Below are positions 1 through 7,053 of a stretch of DNA of 14,270 nt, one piece after another. The notes beneath the pieces were generated by a model, which saw nothing but the letters and a program-made list of their open reading frames with translations, had not been told where the DNA came from and ran no database searches. The translations under genes were made by a program, and so were the position numbers. The DNA comes from Ktedonobacter sp. 13_1_20CM_4_53_11 (GTDB taxonomy: Bacteria > Chloroflexota > Ktedonobacteria > Ktedonobacterales > Ktedonobacteraceae). Positions within the stretch are counted from its first letter, which is position 1. Every line of letters starts with the position of its first letter. The stretch spans positions 1 through 14,270 of the forward strand of contig MNIY01000119.1 of NCBI GenBank assembly GCA_001919995.1. The letters run 5' to 3'.

Positions 1-12
1 AGAGGAAAAAGA

Positions 13-978
13 ATGACAACATCACCAAAACCGATGACTGCTAGCGAGCGTGTTCACGCGGCAATTGCGGGAGAACAAGTTGACCGCGTGCCCTTCTGTT
101 TCTGGCACCACTTCAAACCTGAAGGCTCAGGAGAGCGAATGGCGAAACTGACAAAAGAATTCTTTATTGATAAGTTTAAGCTGGATATAGTTAAGATAAT
201 GCCAGATTTAGAATATCCCCCACCACAAGATCAGCTGACAGTGTCAGACCAGCTTCGCTTTCTTCCTCGTCTTGACCTGGACACTCCCATGTTTCAGGAG
301 CAACTGACCTGTATTCGTGTACTTCGTTCACAAATAGGGAATGACTATCCCCTTATTTTGACACTTTTTAGTCCACTTACATATGTAATCCGCTTCATGG
401 GTAAACGAAAAGCAATTGAAGAGGCCAGAAAAAACCCTCAGCCTTTTGAAGAGGGGTTAGGAACAATTGCATCTAATCTCCGTCGCTTGATGGAAGCTGC
501 TATCGAAGCAGGCGCAAGCGGTATATTCTTCTCCTGTATGGGTGCAACTAATACGGATTTTACACGAGAAGAATATCGCAATATCGGACGTCCCTATGAC
601 CTGGAAGCGTTAGAAGGTGCTAAAAACGGCTGGCTCAATATTGTCCATGTACACGCTGATCCAACCCAGGAAGGAGATCAAATCTACTTTGAGGACTTCA
701 CCGACTATCCAGTAGCTGTGATGAGTTGGAGCGATCGGCTCACAGGCCCTACACTCAGTGAAGCATTAACTCTCACCGATAAGTGTCTCATGGGGGGATT
801 ATGGGAGCGAGGTCCACTTACCCACGGCAGCCAGGCTGAGATTGATAATGAAATTATGTCTGCTATCAGCCAGACAAAAGGACGAAGACTTATCCTGGCA
901 AATGGCTGTTCAGTTCCGGATGATACGCCCGAAGAATGGCTCCAAATGGCTCGACATTTAGTCGATGAATTGCGATAA
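13..978 (+). CDS. Uroporphyrinogen decarboxylase-superfamily (URO-D/methyltransferase-like) protein
   Basis: A 321-residue soluble protein with the outline of the URO-D/MtaA/CmuA TIM-barrel superfamily. It opens with a helix ending in VDRVPFCFWHH (23-33), where this family has its first strand. The C-terminus, ILANGCSVPDDTPEE (294-308), is the typical Gly-Cys-x-x-Pro-x-x-Thr-Pro-Glu ending. HemE proper carries an Arg-Gln-Ala-Gly-Arg-Tyr segment after the first strand. It is absent here (His-His-Phe-Lys-Pro instead), so authentic heme-pathway decarboxylation is unlikely. The length is slightly short for the family (about 340-360). Members without the HemE motif include corrinoid-linked methyltransferases and many uncharacterised proteins, and the substrate cannot be named. 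The start has an AGAGGA ribosome site at bases 1-6. The upstream context is cut off by the window edge. Its stop is 15 nt from the convergent yqeC stop. Confidence 0.85.
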   Translation: MTTSPKPMTASERVHAAIAGEQVDRVPFCFWHHFKPEGSGERMAKLTKEFFIDKFKLDIVKIMPDLEYPPPQDQLTVSDQLRFLPRLDLDTPMFQEQLTCIRVLRSQIGNDYPLILTLFSPLTYVIRFMGKRKAIEEARKNPQPFEEGLGTIASNLRRLMEAAIEAGASGIFFSCMGATNTDFTREEYRNIGRPYDLEALEGAKNGWLNIVHVHADPTQEGDQIYFEDFTDYPVAVMSWSDRLTGPTLSEALTLTDKCLMGGLWERGPLTHGSQAEIDNEIMSAISQTKGRRLILANGCSVPDDTPEEWLQMARHLVDELR

Positions 979-993
979 GGCAGATTTATCTAG

Positions 994-1737
994 TTAGAGC
1001 AAGAACCAGTTTCCCGGTTCTACCGAACAAACTACTCTTGCCAGTCGATGGGAATGATGCACCAAAGATATGAGCTCCTGTACGGCATCCTGCTTCATTA
1101 TAGAAACGTGCGTGATGAGTAGATAGATTGTTGTTTGTTCAGGAATATTTTTCATCGCACCTTGCTCGCTCGTCATTAACCTGGCAACACGCTCAGGTGT
1201 TAGAATATCGCCTTGACCGATCCCCAGTACAGAGGCAATACGCTCTGGGCGATGGGCAATCTCTGTACTCAATGGTTGGTTGATCGCCTCAGCGCTCATT
1301 AGTAGGAAAGCTAGATTAGTCCGAAAGGGTATAACAGGCTCGTGCTCAACAGGTGCTTTAATCATACGGTGACGAGCGCCATCTGCTTCGACGATGACGA
1401 TATCTGCGCCACCTTTAGCGAGCAGTTCAAAGGGCTGATTTGCCTGGACGCCGCCTATTTTTCCCGCTCCGATAACTCTTCCCGCAACGGCCACGCGGTG
1501 ATGCTGCTTCCAGGCTGAATTTACCATTTTTAGGAGCGTAGGAGTCTCAGGTGAGACAATGAGGGTATCAGTTTCACCTTGTGCGGGGAAATATATGTTG
1601 GTAGTGGTGGTTGTAACAACACGCATGCCTTTCCCTGCCAACTCAGAAGCGAGTGTATACATTGTAGTTGTTTTCCCGCCCGCTCCAACAAGCGAAACGA
1701 GAGAACCAGGAGGAATATCGATGATATCAGAAAGCAC
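994..1737 (-). CDS. yqeC: Selenium cofactor biosynthesis protein YqeC (P-loop)
   Basis: A 247-residue protein recognised as YqeC. Near the N-terminus is a P-loop, GAGGKTT (18-24). In the middle is the family hallmark VEADGARHRMIKAPVEHEPVIP with its Glu-Ala-Asp-Gly and His-Glu-Pro groups (116-136), and HRPE follows at 162-165. The family is genetically tied to selenium-dependent molybdenum hydroxylases, with a presumed nucleotide-binding role in cofactor maturation; the exact reaction is not settled. No molybdenum enzyme lies in this window. The only workable start is GTG at 1737, since the frame is closed by a TGA six codons upstream. The GTG lies inside the end of a 17-codon ORF that has a much better ribosome site, which suggests translational coupling. 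No intrinsic terminator is visible between it and the convergent gene. Confidence 0.85.
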   Translation of the reverse strand: MLSDIIDIPPGSLVSLVGAGGKTTTMYTLASELAGKGMRVVTTTTTNIYFPAQGETDTLIVSPETPTLLKMVNSAWKQHHRVAVAGRVIGAGKIGGVQANQPFELLAKGGADIVIVEADGARHRMIKAPVEHEPVIPFRTNLAFLLMSAEAINQPLSTEIAHRPERIASVLGIGQGDILTPERVARLMTSEQGAMKNIPEQTTIYLLITHVSIMKQDAVQELISLVHHSHRLARVVCSVEPGNWFLL

Positions 1738-1780
1738 TAGCCTCTGCCTCGTTCATCGAGCAATGTTGTATTACGCGCAT
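1727..1780 (-). CDS. 17-codon leader ORF overlapping yqeC start
   Basis: An ATG at 1780 is preceded by a strong GAGGAGG ribosome site with about 9 nt spacing. It encodes MRVIQHCSMNEAEASAF and stops at TGA (1729-1727), 11 nt inside yqeC, whose GTG is at 1737-1735 in another frame. The yqeC GTG has only a weak GAGG nearby, so ribosomes finishing this ORF could reinitiate on yqeC. It could instead be the decayed remnant of an upstream gene. The peptide matches nothing I recognise. Confidence 0.4.
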   Translation of the reverse strand: MRVIQHCSMNEAEASAF

Positions 1781-1838
1781 GGTTATAATCCTCCTCGCTC
1801 TCTTGCTCAATATTTGATTAGTTTCGTCCATATGGAGC

Positions 1839-1868
1839 ATTTTATCCTAATTTCATTGTTTAACTCAA
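1839..1868 (-). promoter_or_regulatory. Possible sigma70 promoter of yqeC
   Basis: On the minus strand TTGAGT (1868-1863) and TAAAAT (1844-1839) are separated by 18 nt. Transcription would start near 1832, about 50 nt before the leader ORF. The -35 matches consensus at only four of six bases, so this is tentative. Confidence 0.4.
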
Positions 1869-1885
1869 TCTGAGATCGGTGTAAC

Positions 1886-1975
1886 CTGTTACGTAATATA
1901 TAACAGAGAAAGGCGGTGGGTGCCTTTCTGGGTAAGCCTTCTCCTTTTTAAACCAGGTGGAGGCCTTACTTTTTT
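1886..1975 (+). other. Three-hairpin segment ending in T6; possible structured RNA or terminator region
   Basis: Three consecutive hairpins read on the plus strand. The first is CTGTTA/TAACAG (1886-1891 with 1901-1906, loop 9). The second is AGAAAGGC/GCCTTTCT (1907-1914 with 1922-1929, loop 7, eight perfect pairs). The third is an imperfect stem (1932-1944 with 1956-1969) followed by T6 at 1970-1975. The density and order suggest a folded RNA with its own terminator. I cannot match it to a known riboswitch or sRNA, and no clear promoter was found. It could also be just the terminator for read-through from the 13-978 gene. Confidence 0.35.
1932..1975 (+). terminator. Probable rho-independent terminator, plus strand
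   Basis: The stem begins with five perfect pairs, GTAAG with CTTAC. It continues through a one-base bulge into CCT-T-C with one T-T mismatch, then closes CC with GG. The loop is A/T rich and T6 follows at 1970-1975. It is the first plausible plus-strand terminator after the 13-978 gene, almost 1 kb downstream. Confidence 0.45.
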
Positions 1976-2104
1976 GGTAAACTCCATGTACACATTTTAC
2001 TGATTCCTCCTCGCTGCGCACCTCGCAAAGATGTTTATATGCGACCGCACATAAAGCTGTTCTCCACTGCAGGCAACAAAAGAAACGTGCATATAGCGTT
2101 AGCT
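1976..2104. other. Gene-free spacer with one dyad
   Basis: No ORF or RNA gene is recognised between the plus-strand T-tract and the patD-like terminator. The one structure is an inverted repeat, TTTATATGC/GCACATAAA (2034-2042 with 2047-2055). It has nine-base arms with one A/C mismatch on the plus strand (a G-U pair on the minus strand) and a 4-base loop. It could be a protein site; nothing decides this. Confidence 0.3.
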
Positions 2105-2153
2105 AAAAAAGATGAATGAGCCTGCCTTATTATTGAAGGCAGGCTTGTTCATT
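2105..2153 (-). terminator. Strong rho-independent terminator after the patD-like gene
   Basis: Arms 2111-2128 and 2136-2153 form an 18-bp stem with a few G-T pairs and a 7-nt loop. The core GCCTGCCTT/AAGGCAGGC is perfect. On the minus strand the stem is followed directly by six T (2110-2105). It begins 25 nt after the dehydrogenase stop and closes the catabolic block. Confidence 0.85.
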
Positions 2154-2178
2154 TGTTCGTGTATTTTTGAAAAAGGGA

Positions 2179-3675
2179 TTACTCAGCATCACCGAAAATG
2201 GTGTAGTGCCAACCTTTACGAGCATCGCCATCTAGTTCAATCATCACATGTTTGATCTGGGTATATTCTTCAAAGGAGTACATAGACATATCTTTGCCTA
2301 TGCCACTCTCTTTATAACCCCCATGCGGCATCTCCGGTGTAAGTGGCAAGTGGTCGTTGATCCAGACTGTGCCAAATTGAAGGACTCTGCTCGCGTGCAT
2401 AGCTTTGAAGATATCTTTTGTCCAGACAGAGGAGGCAAGACCATACACGACACCATTGGCCTTCTTCAGCACTTCTTCTTCGGTTTTGAAGCGAGAGACG
2501 ACAACCACAGGGCCAAAGACTTCAGACTGCACGATCTCTGCGTCATTGCGATCTTCTGCAATGACAGTCGGCTCGAAGAAGAAACCTTTTTCAAGGCCGG
2601 CCACTGTGATACGTTTACCGCCCGTGACAATGTTCGCGCCAGCACGGAGTGCCCGCTCGACAAATCCTTCGACATTGGTACGTTGGGAGGCTGAGATCAA
2701 TGGTCCCATGTCAGTACTTTCAACAGCGGGATTACCTACGCGAATTTGTTTGACCTTGCTCAAGAACGAGTCCAAAAAGGCATCATAAATAGTGTCTTGC
2801 ACGTAGATGCGAGTAGCAGCGGTACAGTCCTGGCCACAGTTGACGTAACCACCTACAACAGCTCCATTAGCAGCAGCTTCAATATCGGCGTCCTCATAGA
2901 CGATAAATGGGGCTTTGCCGCCAAGTTCGAGGTGCACATGCTTAATGGTGTCTGCTGCTGCACGCATAATATGCTTACCACTCTCAGTGCTGCCTGTAAC
3001 TGATACCATGCTTACATCACGATGACTACCAAGTGCCTGTGCTACGCCGGCGCCACTGGTAATGATGTTGAGAACTCCAGCAGGAATACCAGCTTCAAGA
3101 GCCAGCTCACCAAGTTTCAGCGTGCTGAGAGGAGTTTCAACCGATGGCTTGAGGACGACTGTATTACCGGCAGCGAGAGCGGGACCAATTTTCCAGGCGG
3201 CCATCATAAAGGGATAGTTCCAGGGAGCCAGAGAGGCAACTACGCCGATAGGTTCACGACGAATGATGCTGGTATGTCCTCCAGTATATTCACTTGAGGC
3301 TATACCGGCAAGGTGGCGAGCAGCACCCGCAAAGAAGTGCAGGTTGTCGATGGCAAAAGGAACATCACTATCGCGCGCTAGTTTAATGGGTTTACCAGCA
3401 TCTTGCGACTCTAGTTCAGCCAACTCACCTGTATGCGCTTCCAGAAGTGATGCCAACTTTTCCAATGTTGCTGCACGTGCACTATGAGGTAGGCTGGACC
3501 AGCGTCCGTCGTCGAAAGCTTCGCGTGCTGCGGCTACAGCACGGTTAACATCTTCCACCGAACTTTCAGGAACTTGAGCAATTGGCTGGCCACTGGCAGG
3601 ACCAATGTCGTCAACGGTTTTACCTGAACTGCTACTGACGAGTTCACCATTGATAAGCAGTTTATACTCGCTCAT
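2179..3675 (-). CDS. patD: Aminoaldehyde dehydrogenase (gamma-aminobutyraldehyde dehydrogenase-like, PatD/YdcW type)
   Basis: A 498-residue cytosolic NAD(P)-dependent aldehyde dehydrogenase. All the superfamily landmarks are present: PWNYPF with the oxyanion Asn153, VLKPS Lys176, GSTESGK (228-234), general base Glu250 in HLELGGK, nucleophile Cys284 in GQDCTAATR, and EVFGPV (385-390). The GQDCTAA active site and the tail MPHGGYKESGIGKDMSMYSFE resemble E. coli YdcW/PatD, which oxidises 4-aminobutanal to GABA. Aminoadipate semialdehyde or betaine aldehyde remain possible substrates. The ATG at 3675 is chosen because AAAGGGG lies 7 nt upstream and the protein then begins MSEYKLLING, as in relatives. 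The frame extends 19 codons further to an ATG at 3732 without a good ribosome site. It follows the dehydrogenase-like gene after 223 nt and may have its own promoter. The specific symbol is an inference from similarity and the patA neighbour. Confidence 0.9.
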   Translation of the reverse strand: MSEYKLLINGELVSSSSGKTVDDIGPASGQPIAQVPESSVEDVNRAVAAAREAFDDGRWSSLPHSARAATLEKLASLLEAHTGELAELESQDAGKPIKLARDSDVPFAIDNLHFFAGAARHLAGIASSEYTGGHTSIIRREPIGVVASLAPWNYPFMMAAWKIGPALAAGNTVVLKPSVETPLSTLKLGELALEAGIPAGVLNIITSGAGVAQALGSHRDVSMVSVTGSTESGKHIMRAAADTIKHVHLELGGKAPFIVYEDADIEAAANGAVVGGYVNCGQDCTAATRIYVQDTIYDAFLDSFLSKVKQIRVGNPAVESTDMGPLISASQRTNVEGFVERALRAGANIVTGGKRITVAGLEKGFFFEPTVIAEDRNDAEIVQSEVFGPVVVVSRFKTEEEVLKKANGVVYGLASSVWTKDIFKAMHASRVLQFGTVWINDHLPLTPEMPHGGYKESGIGKDMSMYSFEEYTQIKHVMIELDGDARKGWHYTIFGDAE

Positions 3676-3739
3676 CTGATAGCCCCTTTCAGAAGTTTTA
3701 AATACTGTGACTTCGCATGAATTTGCATTCATACTTTCG

Positions 3740-3783
3740 AAATTCGTACCTGCATTACAAAATAGATACGAATTTTCCTACAA
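3740..3783 (-). promoter_or_regulatory. Inverted-repeat operator candidate over a weak patD promoter
   Basis: The arms AAATTCGTACC (3740-3750) and GATACGAATTT (3765-3775) form an 11-bp dyad with one mismatch and a 14-nt centre. On the minus strand a possible -35 TTGTAG (3783-3778) and -10 TGTAAT (3759-3754) are spaced 18 nt, so the dyad would cover the -10 and spacer. That is a usual place for a repressor site. The -35 is poor, and the promoter itself is uncertain. Confidence 0.35.
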
Positions 3784-3898
3784 AAGTCGATCCACTTACG
3801 TCATTTTACCACAGCCACCTTGAAGTTGTAAGGAATTATCTAACATATGCCCAATTGCGAGAATCTATAGTTTCCGTGATCAAGCACATTTGTACCTT

Positions 3899-5068
3899 TT
3901 AAGAAATGGCTGTTGTTCTTGTCTCTGTCACGTGCATATCGTAGCGAGCAAGCTCCTGGAAGAACGGCTCGACGGGGATACACAATTCTGGGCCAAAGGC
4001 ACCACGGCGCGTAATCTCTTCATTCGCTAACATACGCCCGGCAATGGCAAGGGGCGTACCAGTATCGAGAGCACCAGCACCTATACCCCAACGACGATAG
4101 GGTAAGACAACAACCTGGTTGACAATCTCCAGGCGTTGCCCCTGGGCCTCACCGGCAACAACCACACGCAATACATCGCAATCCTGTGGCTCAACATCTT
4201 CAACAGGAGTCATTTCAAGTAGCCTGGCTAAAACCTCACGTGGTGAAACTTTCACTCCTCTTACACTGATTAGCTCATCGCTGCCAAAGCCGATATCTAC
4301 CAGGAATTTGAGTTTCTTCATGAAATCGCTGGGAAAGGCGATTTTGAAGGACACATGACGAATGCCCTTATCGCGAAACGAGACCGGAAAGCTGGCACAC
4401 TCCGAATGCAGCGAAAAGATGGCGGTGGCACGCCCCACGGGCAAGGGGAAGATCAGTTCCTCCTGGCCCGTCAATGGTTGTTGAGGGTACCAGGTATCAT
4501 TCTGGAAGACTTGTGGTGGCCTGGTAAATTCATCCAAGATCGTACGGATCGAGTAAGGGGCCACCAAAGGTGCCGTTGAGGGAGTATCATCACTACAGCC
4601 AAGTTGCACCTTGATGCTGTCAACGCGGTCTAGTTTATCAACAGCCGCGCGAGCAAGGATATTGGTGATGCCGGGAGTCCCACCCATGCCCAGGATGGCG
4701 GTGATACCCGCAGCTTCAGCCTCTGGACTCATATCCATGAGTTTGCGCGTCATATGAAAAAGACCACCGAGGTCGGCATAATGGACTTTCTCCTGAATAC
4801 AGACCCTGAGAATAGGCTGGTTAAAGACATACTCGACAGCACTCAATACGACATTGGCACCACGCACAAGTTTAGATAAACGCTCAGAGTCGTATACATC
4901 GATCTGCCTAACCAGAATTTTACTACTATTGAGGGTCGCAGCAACGTCGTGGGCACGCTCTTCGTCATAATCCGCGATAGTGATCTGGTCGACATCTTCA
5001 TATTCGGTCAGGGTGCGAACAGTGACACGACCCATCGCGCCTGCACCACCAAGAACAATAATGTGCAT
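3899..5068 (-). CDS. Saccharopine dehydrogenase-family protein, lysine 6-dehydrogenase-like
   Basis: A 389-residue oxidoreductase of the saccharopine-dehydrogenase fold. It has an N-terminal Rossmann dinucleotide site, GGAGAMG (7-13), with Asp33 at the end of the second strand (ADYD). Next come GMGGTPGITNILA (127-139), a motif shared with lysine 6-dehydrogenases, and HSECASFP (221-228). A C-terminal domain ends around TGTPLAIAGRMLANEE (336-351). Length and domain order fit lysine 6-dehydrogenase (about 385 residues) better than full saccharopine reductase. Lysine 6-dehydrogenase converts L-lysine to 2-aminoadipate 6-semialdehyde with NAD(P). The gene starts 20 nt after the patA-like stop with a GGGGAG ribosome site, so the two are co-transcribed. 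Position between an omega-aminotransferase and an aminoaldehyde dehydrogenase supports a role in lysine or diamine breakdown. The exact substrate is inferred. Confidence 0.75.
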   Translation of the reverse strand: MHIIVLGGAGAMGRVTVRTLTEYEDVDQITIADYDEERAHDVAATLNSSKILVRQIDVYDSERLSKLVRGANVVLSAVEYVFNQPILRVCIQEKVHYADLGGLFHMTRKLMDMSPEAEAAGITAILGMGGTPGITNILARAAVDKLDRVDSIKVQLGCSDDTPSTAPLVAPYSIRTILDEFTRPPQVFQNDTWYPQQPLTGQEELIFPLPVGRATAIFSLHSECASFPVSFRDKGIRHVSFKIAFPSDFMKKLKFLVDIGFGSDELISVRGVKVSPREVLARLLEMTPVEDVEPQDCDVLRVVVAGEAQGQRLEIVNQVVVLPYRRWGIGAGALDTGTPLAIAGRMLANEEITRRGAFGPELCIPVEPFFQELARYDMHVTETRTTAIS

Positions 5069-5088
5069 GGAACTCGCTCCCCTATCTG

Positions 5089-6522
5089 TTATGCTACTGC
5101 TGTATTACTATCAACTTTTCCCGTATTTGTGGGCGCTGGCTCATTACTGATGGGAAGCTCAGGTGTAGAAACAGTGGCATGTAGTTCCTGAAGCGTATCT
5201 TCTAAGCGGTTCAGAATTATATCGATCTCCTCACGAGTAATAACCAATGGAGGTTCGACGCGGATGACTCGTGAGTTATTGAGCGTACCGGATATAAGAA
5301 CACCACGTTTGAAGAGGCCAGAAGCGACGGCATAGCCAATATCGTCATTTACAAAGTGCTGACCAATCAACAGTCCCTTACCTGTGATGTTTGTGTATAC
5401 ATCATGATGGCGTGCGGCAATTTCTCGCAACTGTTTGATAAAATATTCACCCTTCTCGGCAGCCTGCTCAGGAATACACTCTTCAAGAGTTACATTAATA
5501 GCAGCGATGGCAGCAGCACAAGCGAGAGGATTACCGCCTGTGGTGGAGGTATGAATAAAAGGATTGCTGTTCATGACACTCCATATTTTGGGAGTGGACA
5601 TGAAGGCGCCTATGGGCATTACACCGCCACCAAGGGCCTTTGCCGATGTGATGATATCAGGCGTAACTTCCCAGTGCTCGACTCCCCATAACTTGCCAGT
5701 CCGTCCCATACCTGTCTGAACTTCATCGGCGATAAGCAGTACTTCATATTCATCACAGAGCTGGCGAAGGCGCGGCCAGAAATCATCTGAAGGAACGATA
5801 GCACCCGCCTCACCCTGCACAGGTTCCATAATTACAGCAGCGATATCGTTACCCACTTCACGAGCTATACGTAGCTGTTGCTCAACAGCATCTGCATCGC
5901 CAAAGGGAACATGAAACACATTGTTATGCAGGGGCAATGCAGGACGACGGAAAATGGCTTTACCAGTGAGGGCCAGAGAGCCTGTTGTTTTGCCGTGGAA
6001 GCCACGAACTGAGGCGATGAAGCCGCTCTTACGTGTATAAAGTTTGGCAAGTTTCATGGCACCTTCAACAGCCTCTGTGCCACTACCGACAAAAAAGCTA
6101 TATTGAATGTCACCGGGAGTAATTTCGGCCATTAAGTGAGCGAGCATGCCACGTAGAGGATCCAGCAATTCCTGCGTGGGAAGCGGACTTTTCTCTAATT
6201 GTGCTTGAACGGCCCCCACGACTTTGGGATGGGCCCAACCGAGGTTGAACAAACCAAACCCACCCAGGCAGTCTATGTATTCACGGCCAAGTACATCTTT
6301 GAAGGTTGCACCACGCCCTGTCCATTCAACTGCTGCAAAGTCACCTGCTTCAGCGACCGACTTACGATACTCGATAAATCCACTGTTGTAGTACCTGGCA
6401 AAGTTGCTGACGGTGGTCTCGATTAACCACTCAGCTTCACTCTTGCCCAGTTCCTTCTTTTGTACAATGTCGAGGTACCTTTTGGAATCGTTGAGGGCCT
6501 TGAGTAAGCCATCGGTACTCAT
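5089..6522 (-). CDS. patA: Class III omega-aminotransferase, putrescine aminotransferase-like (PatA/YgjG)
   Basis: A 477-residue PLP-dependent fold-type I enzyme very close in pattern to E. coli YgjG/PatA. Shared features are GFIEYRKSV (48-56), YIDCLGGFG (82-90), SQELLDPLR-like TQELLDPLR (116-124), GSGTEAVE (146-153), GFHGK (174-178), Asp266 in ADEVQTGMGRTGK, the Schiff-base lysine K295 in AKALGGGVMPIG, GGNPLACAAA (329-338) and RVEPPL (421-426). PatA moves the amino group of putrescine or cadaverine to 2-oxoglutarate, giving an aminoaldehyde that a PatD-type dehydrogenase oxidises. A Pro/Thr-rich tail of about 30 residues (447-477) is an addition with no visible function. AAAGGA lies 5 nt before the ATG. 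It is the first gene of the catabolic block, but no convincing promoter was found upstream. Confidence 0.9.
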   Translation of the reverse strand: MSTDGLLKALNDSKRYLDIVQKKELGKSEAEWLIETTVSNFARYYNSGFIEYRKSVAEAGDFAAVEWTGRGATFKDVLGREYIDCLGGFGLFNLGWAHPKVVGAVQAQLEKSPLPTQELLDPLRGMLAHLMAEITPGDIQYSFFVGSGTEAVEGAMKLAKLYTRKSGFIASVRGFHGKTTGSLALTGKAIFRRPALPLHNNVFHVPFGDADAVEQQLRIAREVGNDIAAVIMEPVQGEAGAIVPSDDFWPRLRQLCDEYEVLLIADEVQTGMGRTGKLWGVEHWEVTPDIITSAKALGGGVMPIGAFMSTPKIWSVMNSNPFIHTSTTGGNPLACAAAIAAINVTLEECIPEQAAEKGEYFIKQLREIAARHHDVYTNITGKGLLIGQHFVNDDIGYAVASGLFKRGVLISGTLNNSRVIRVEPPLVITREEIDIILNRLEDTLQELHATVSTPELPISNEPAPTNTGKVDSNTAVA

Positions 6523-7053
6523 AAAAATCCTTTCTGGTAATGCGGATTAATAAAAACATCCCACTCCGGCCCGCCTACCGGATTTGCGCTGATCGGCTGT
6601 ATTTACCGATATTTCATTCTCAATGATGCAATACTAGTGGGTGTATTCTGACCCATCCCTGGGGATAGTCATTCTGAAAAACTAAGGAAGCTTGCTACTG
6701 GATAAAATTTACCTCTATTTGAGAAGCTTCAAACTTGACAAAAAGCCTGCGCGAGATGTGAATAACGGAAGGATCTCGCCTTGACAGCAAAGTCTAGGAT
6801 CGAGAAGAGGAGGGACTTCAGGGGTAGCAAGTGGACAGGTGGTAACCACGAAATACGTAGTATTTCGGAATGTAGCGTCCTCGTTTTTTACCTAGTATGT
6901 CTATTACTCTCATGGGAAATACCATGCTTTTTGGGATTGAGCCGCATGTTTGGAACAATTTGATGTACACAGTATAGCTTATGGAGTAGCAAGAAAGCAA
7001 GCCTGGTTAACCTAGCGTGCAGTTTTTAGCGGTTCTTCCTGAGACAGATACTG
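6523..7053. other. 531-nt gene-free region between importer and catabolic operon
   Basis: No convincing gene lies here; a 60-codon plus-strand frame at 6781-6963 has no ribosome site or family resemblance. Dyads are present: GCGAGAT/ATCTCGC (6751-6757 with 6773-6779), CGAAATAC/GTATTTCG (6849-6856 with 6860-6867, 3-nt centre) and TGGGT/ACCCA around 6640-6655. TTGACA occurs twice on the plus strand (6735-6740, 6781-6786) without a matching -10. The patA promoter must lie here if block 2 is not read through from the importer. No terminator for the importer is evident. Confidence 0.5.
6849..6867. repeat. Perfect 8-bp dyad, operator candidate
   Basis: CGAAATAC and GTATTTCG are perfect inverted arms around GTA. 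There is no T-run immediately after the stem on either strand, so a protein-binding site is more likely than a terminator. It lies about 330 nt upstream of the patA-like start. Confidence 0.35.

Noticed and set aside
1886..1975. Known riboswitch class
   Set aside because: The hairpins do not show any riboswitch consensus I can recognise, and no plus-strand gene follows.
3676..3732. 19-codon N-terminal extension of the aldehyde dehydrogenase
   Set aside because: The ATG at 3732 lacks a ribosome site, while the ATG at 3675 has a strong one and gives the family's usual start.
6781..6963. 60-codon plus-strand frame in the gap
   Set aside because: It starts at a TTG with no proper ribosome spacing and has no recognisable content. 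A frame in the opposite direction overlaps it equally well.
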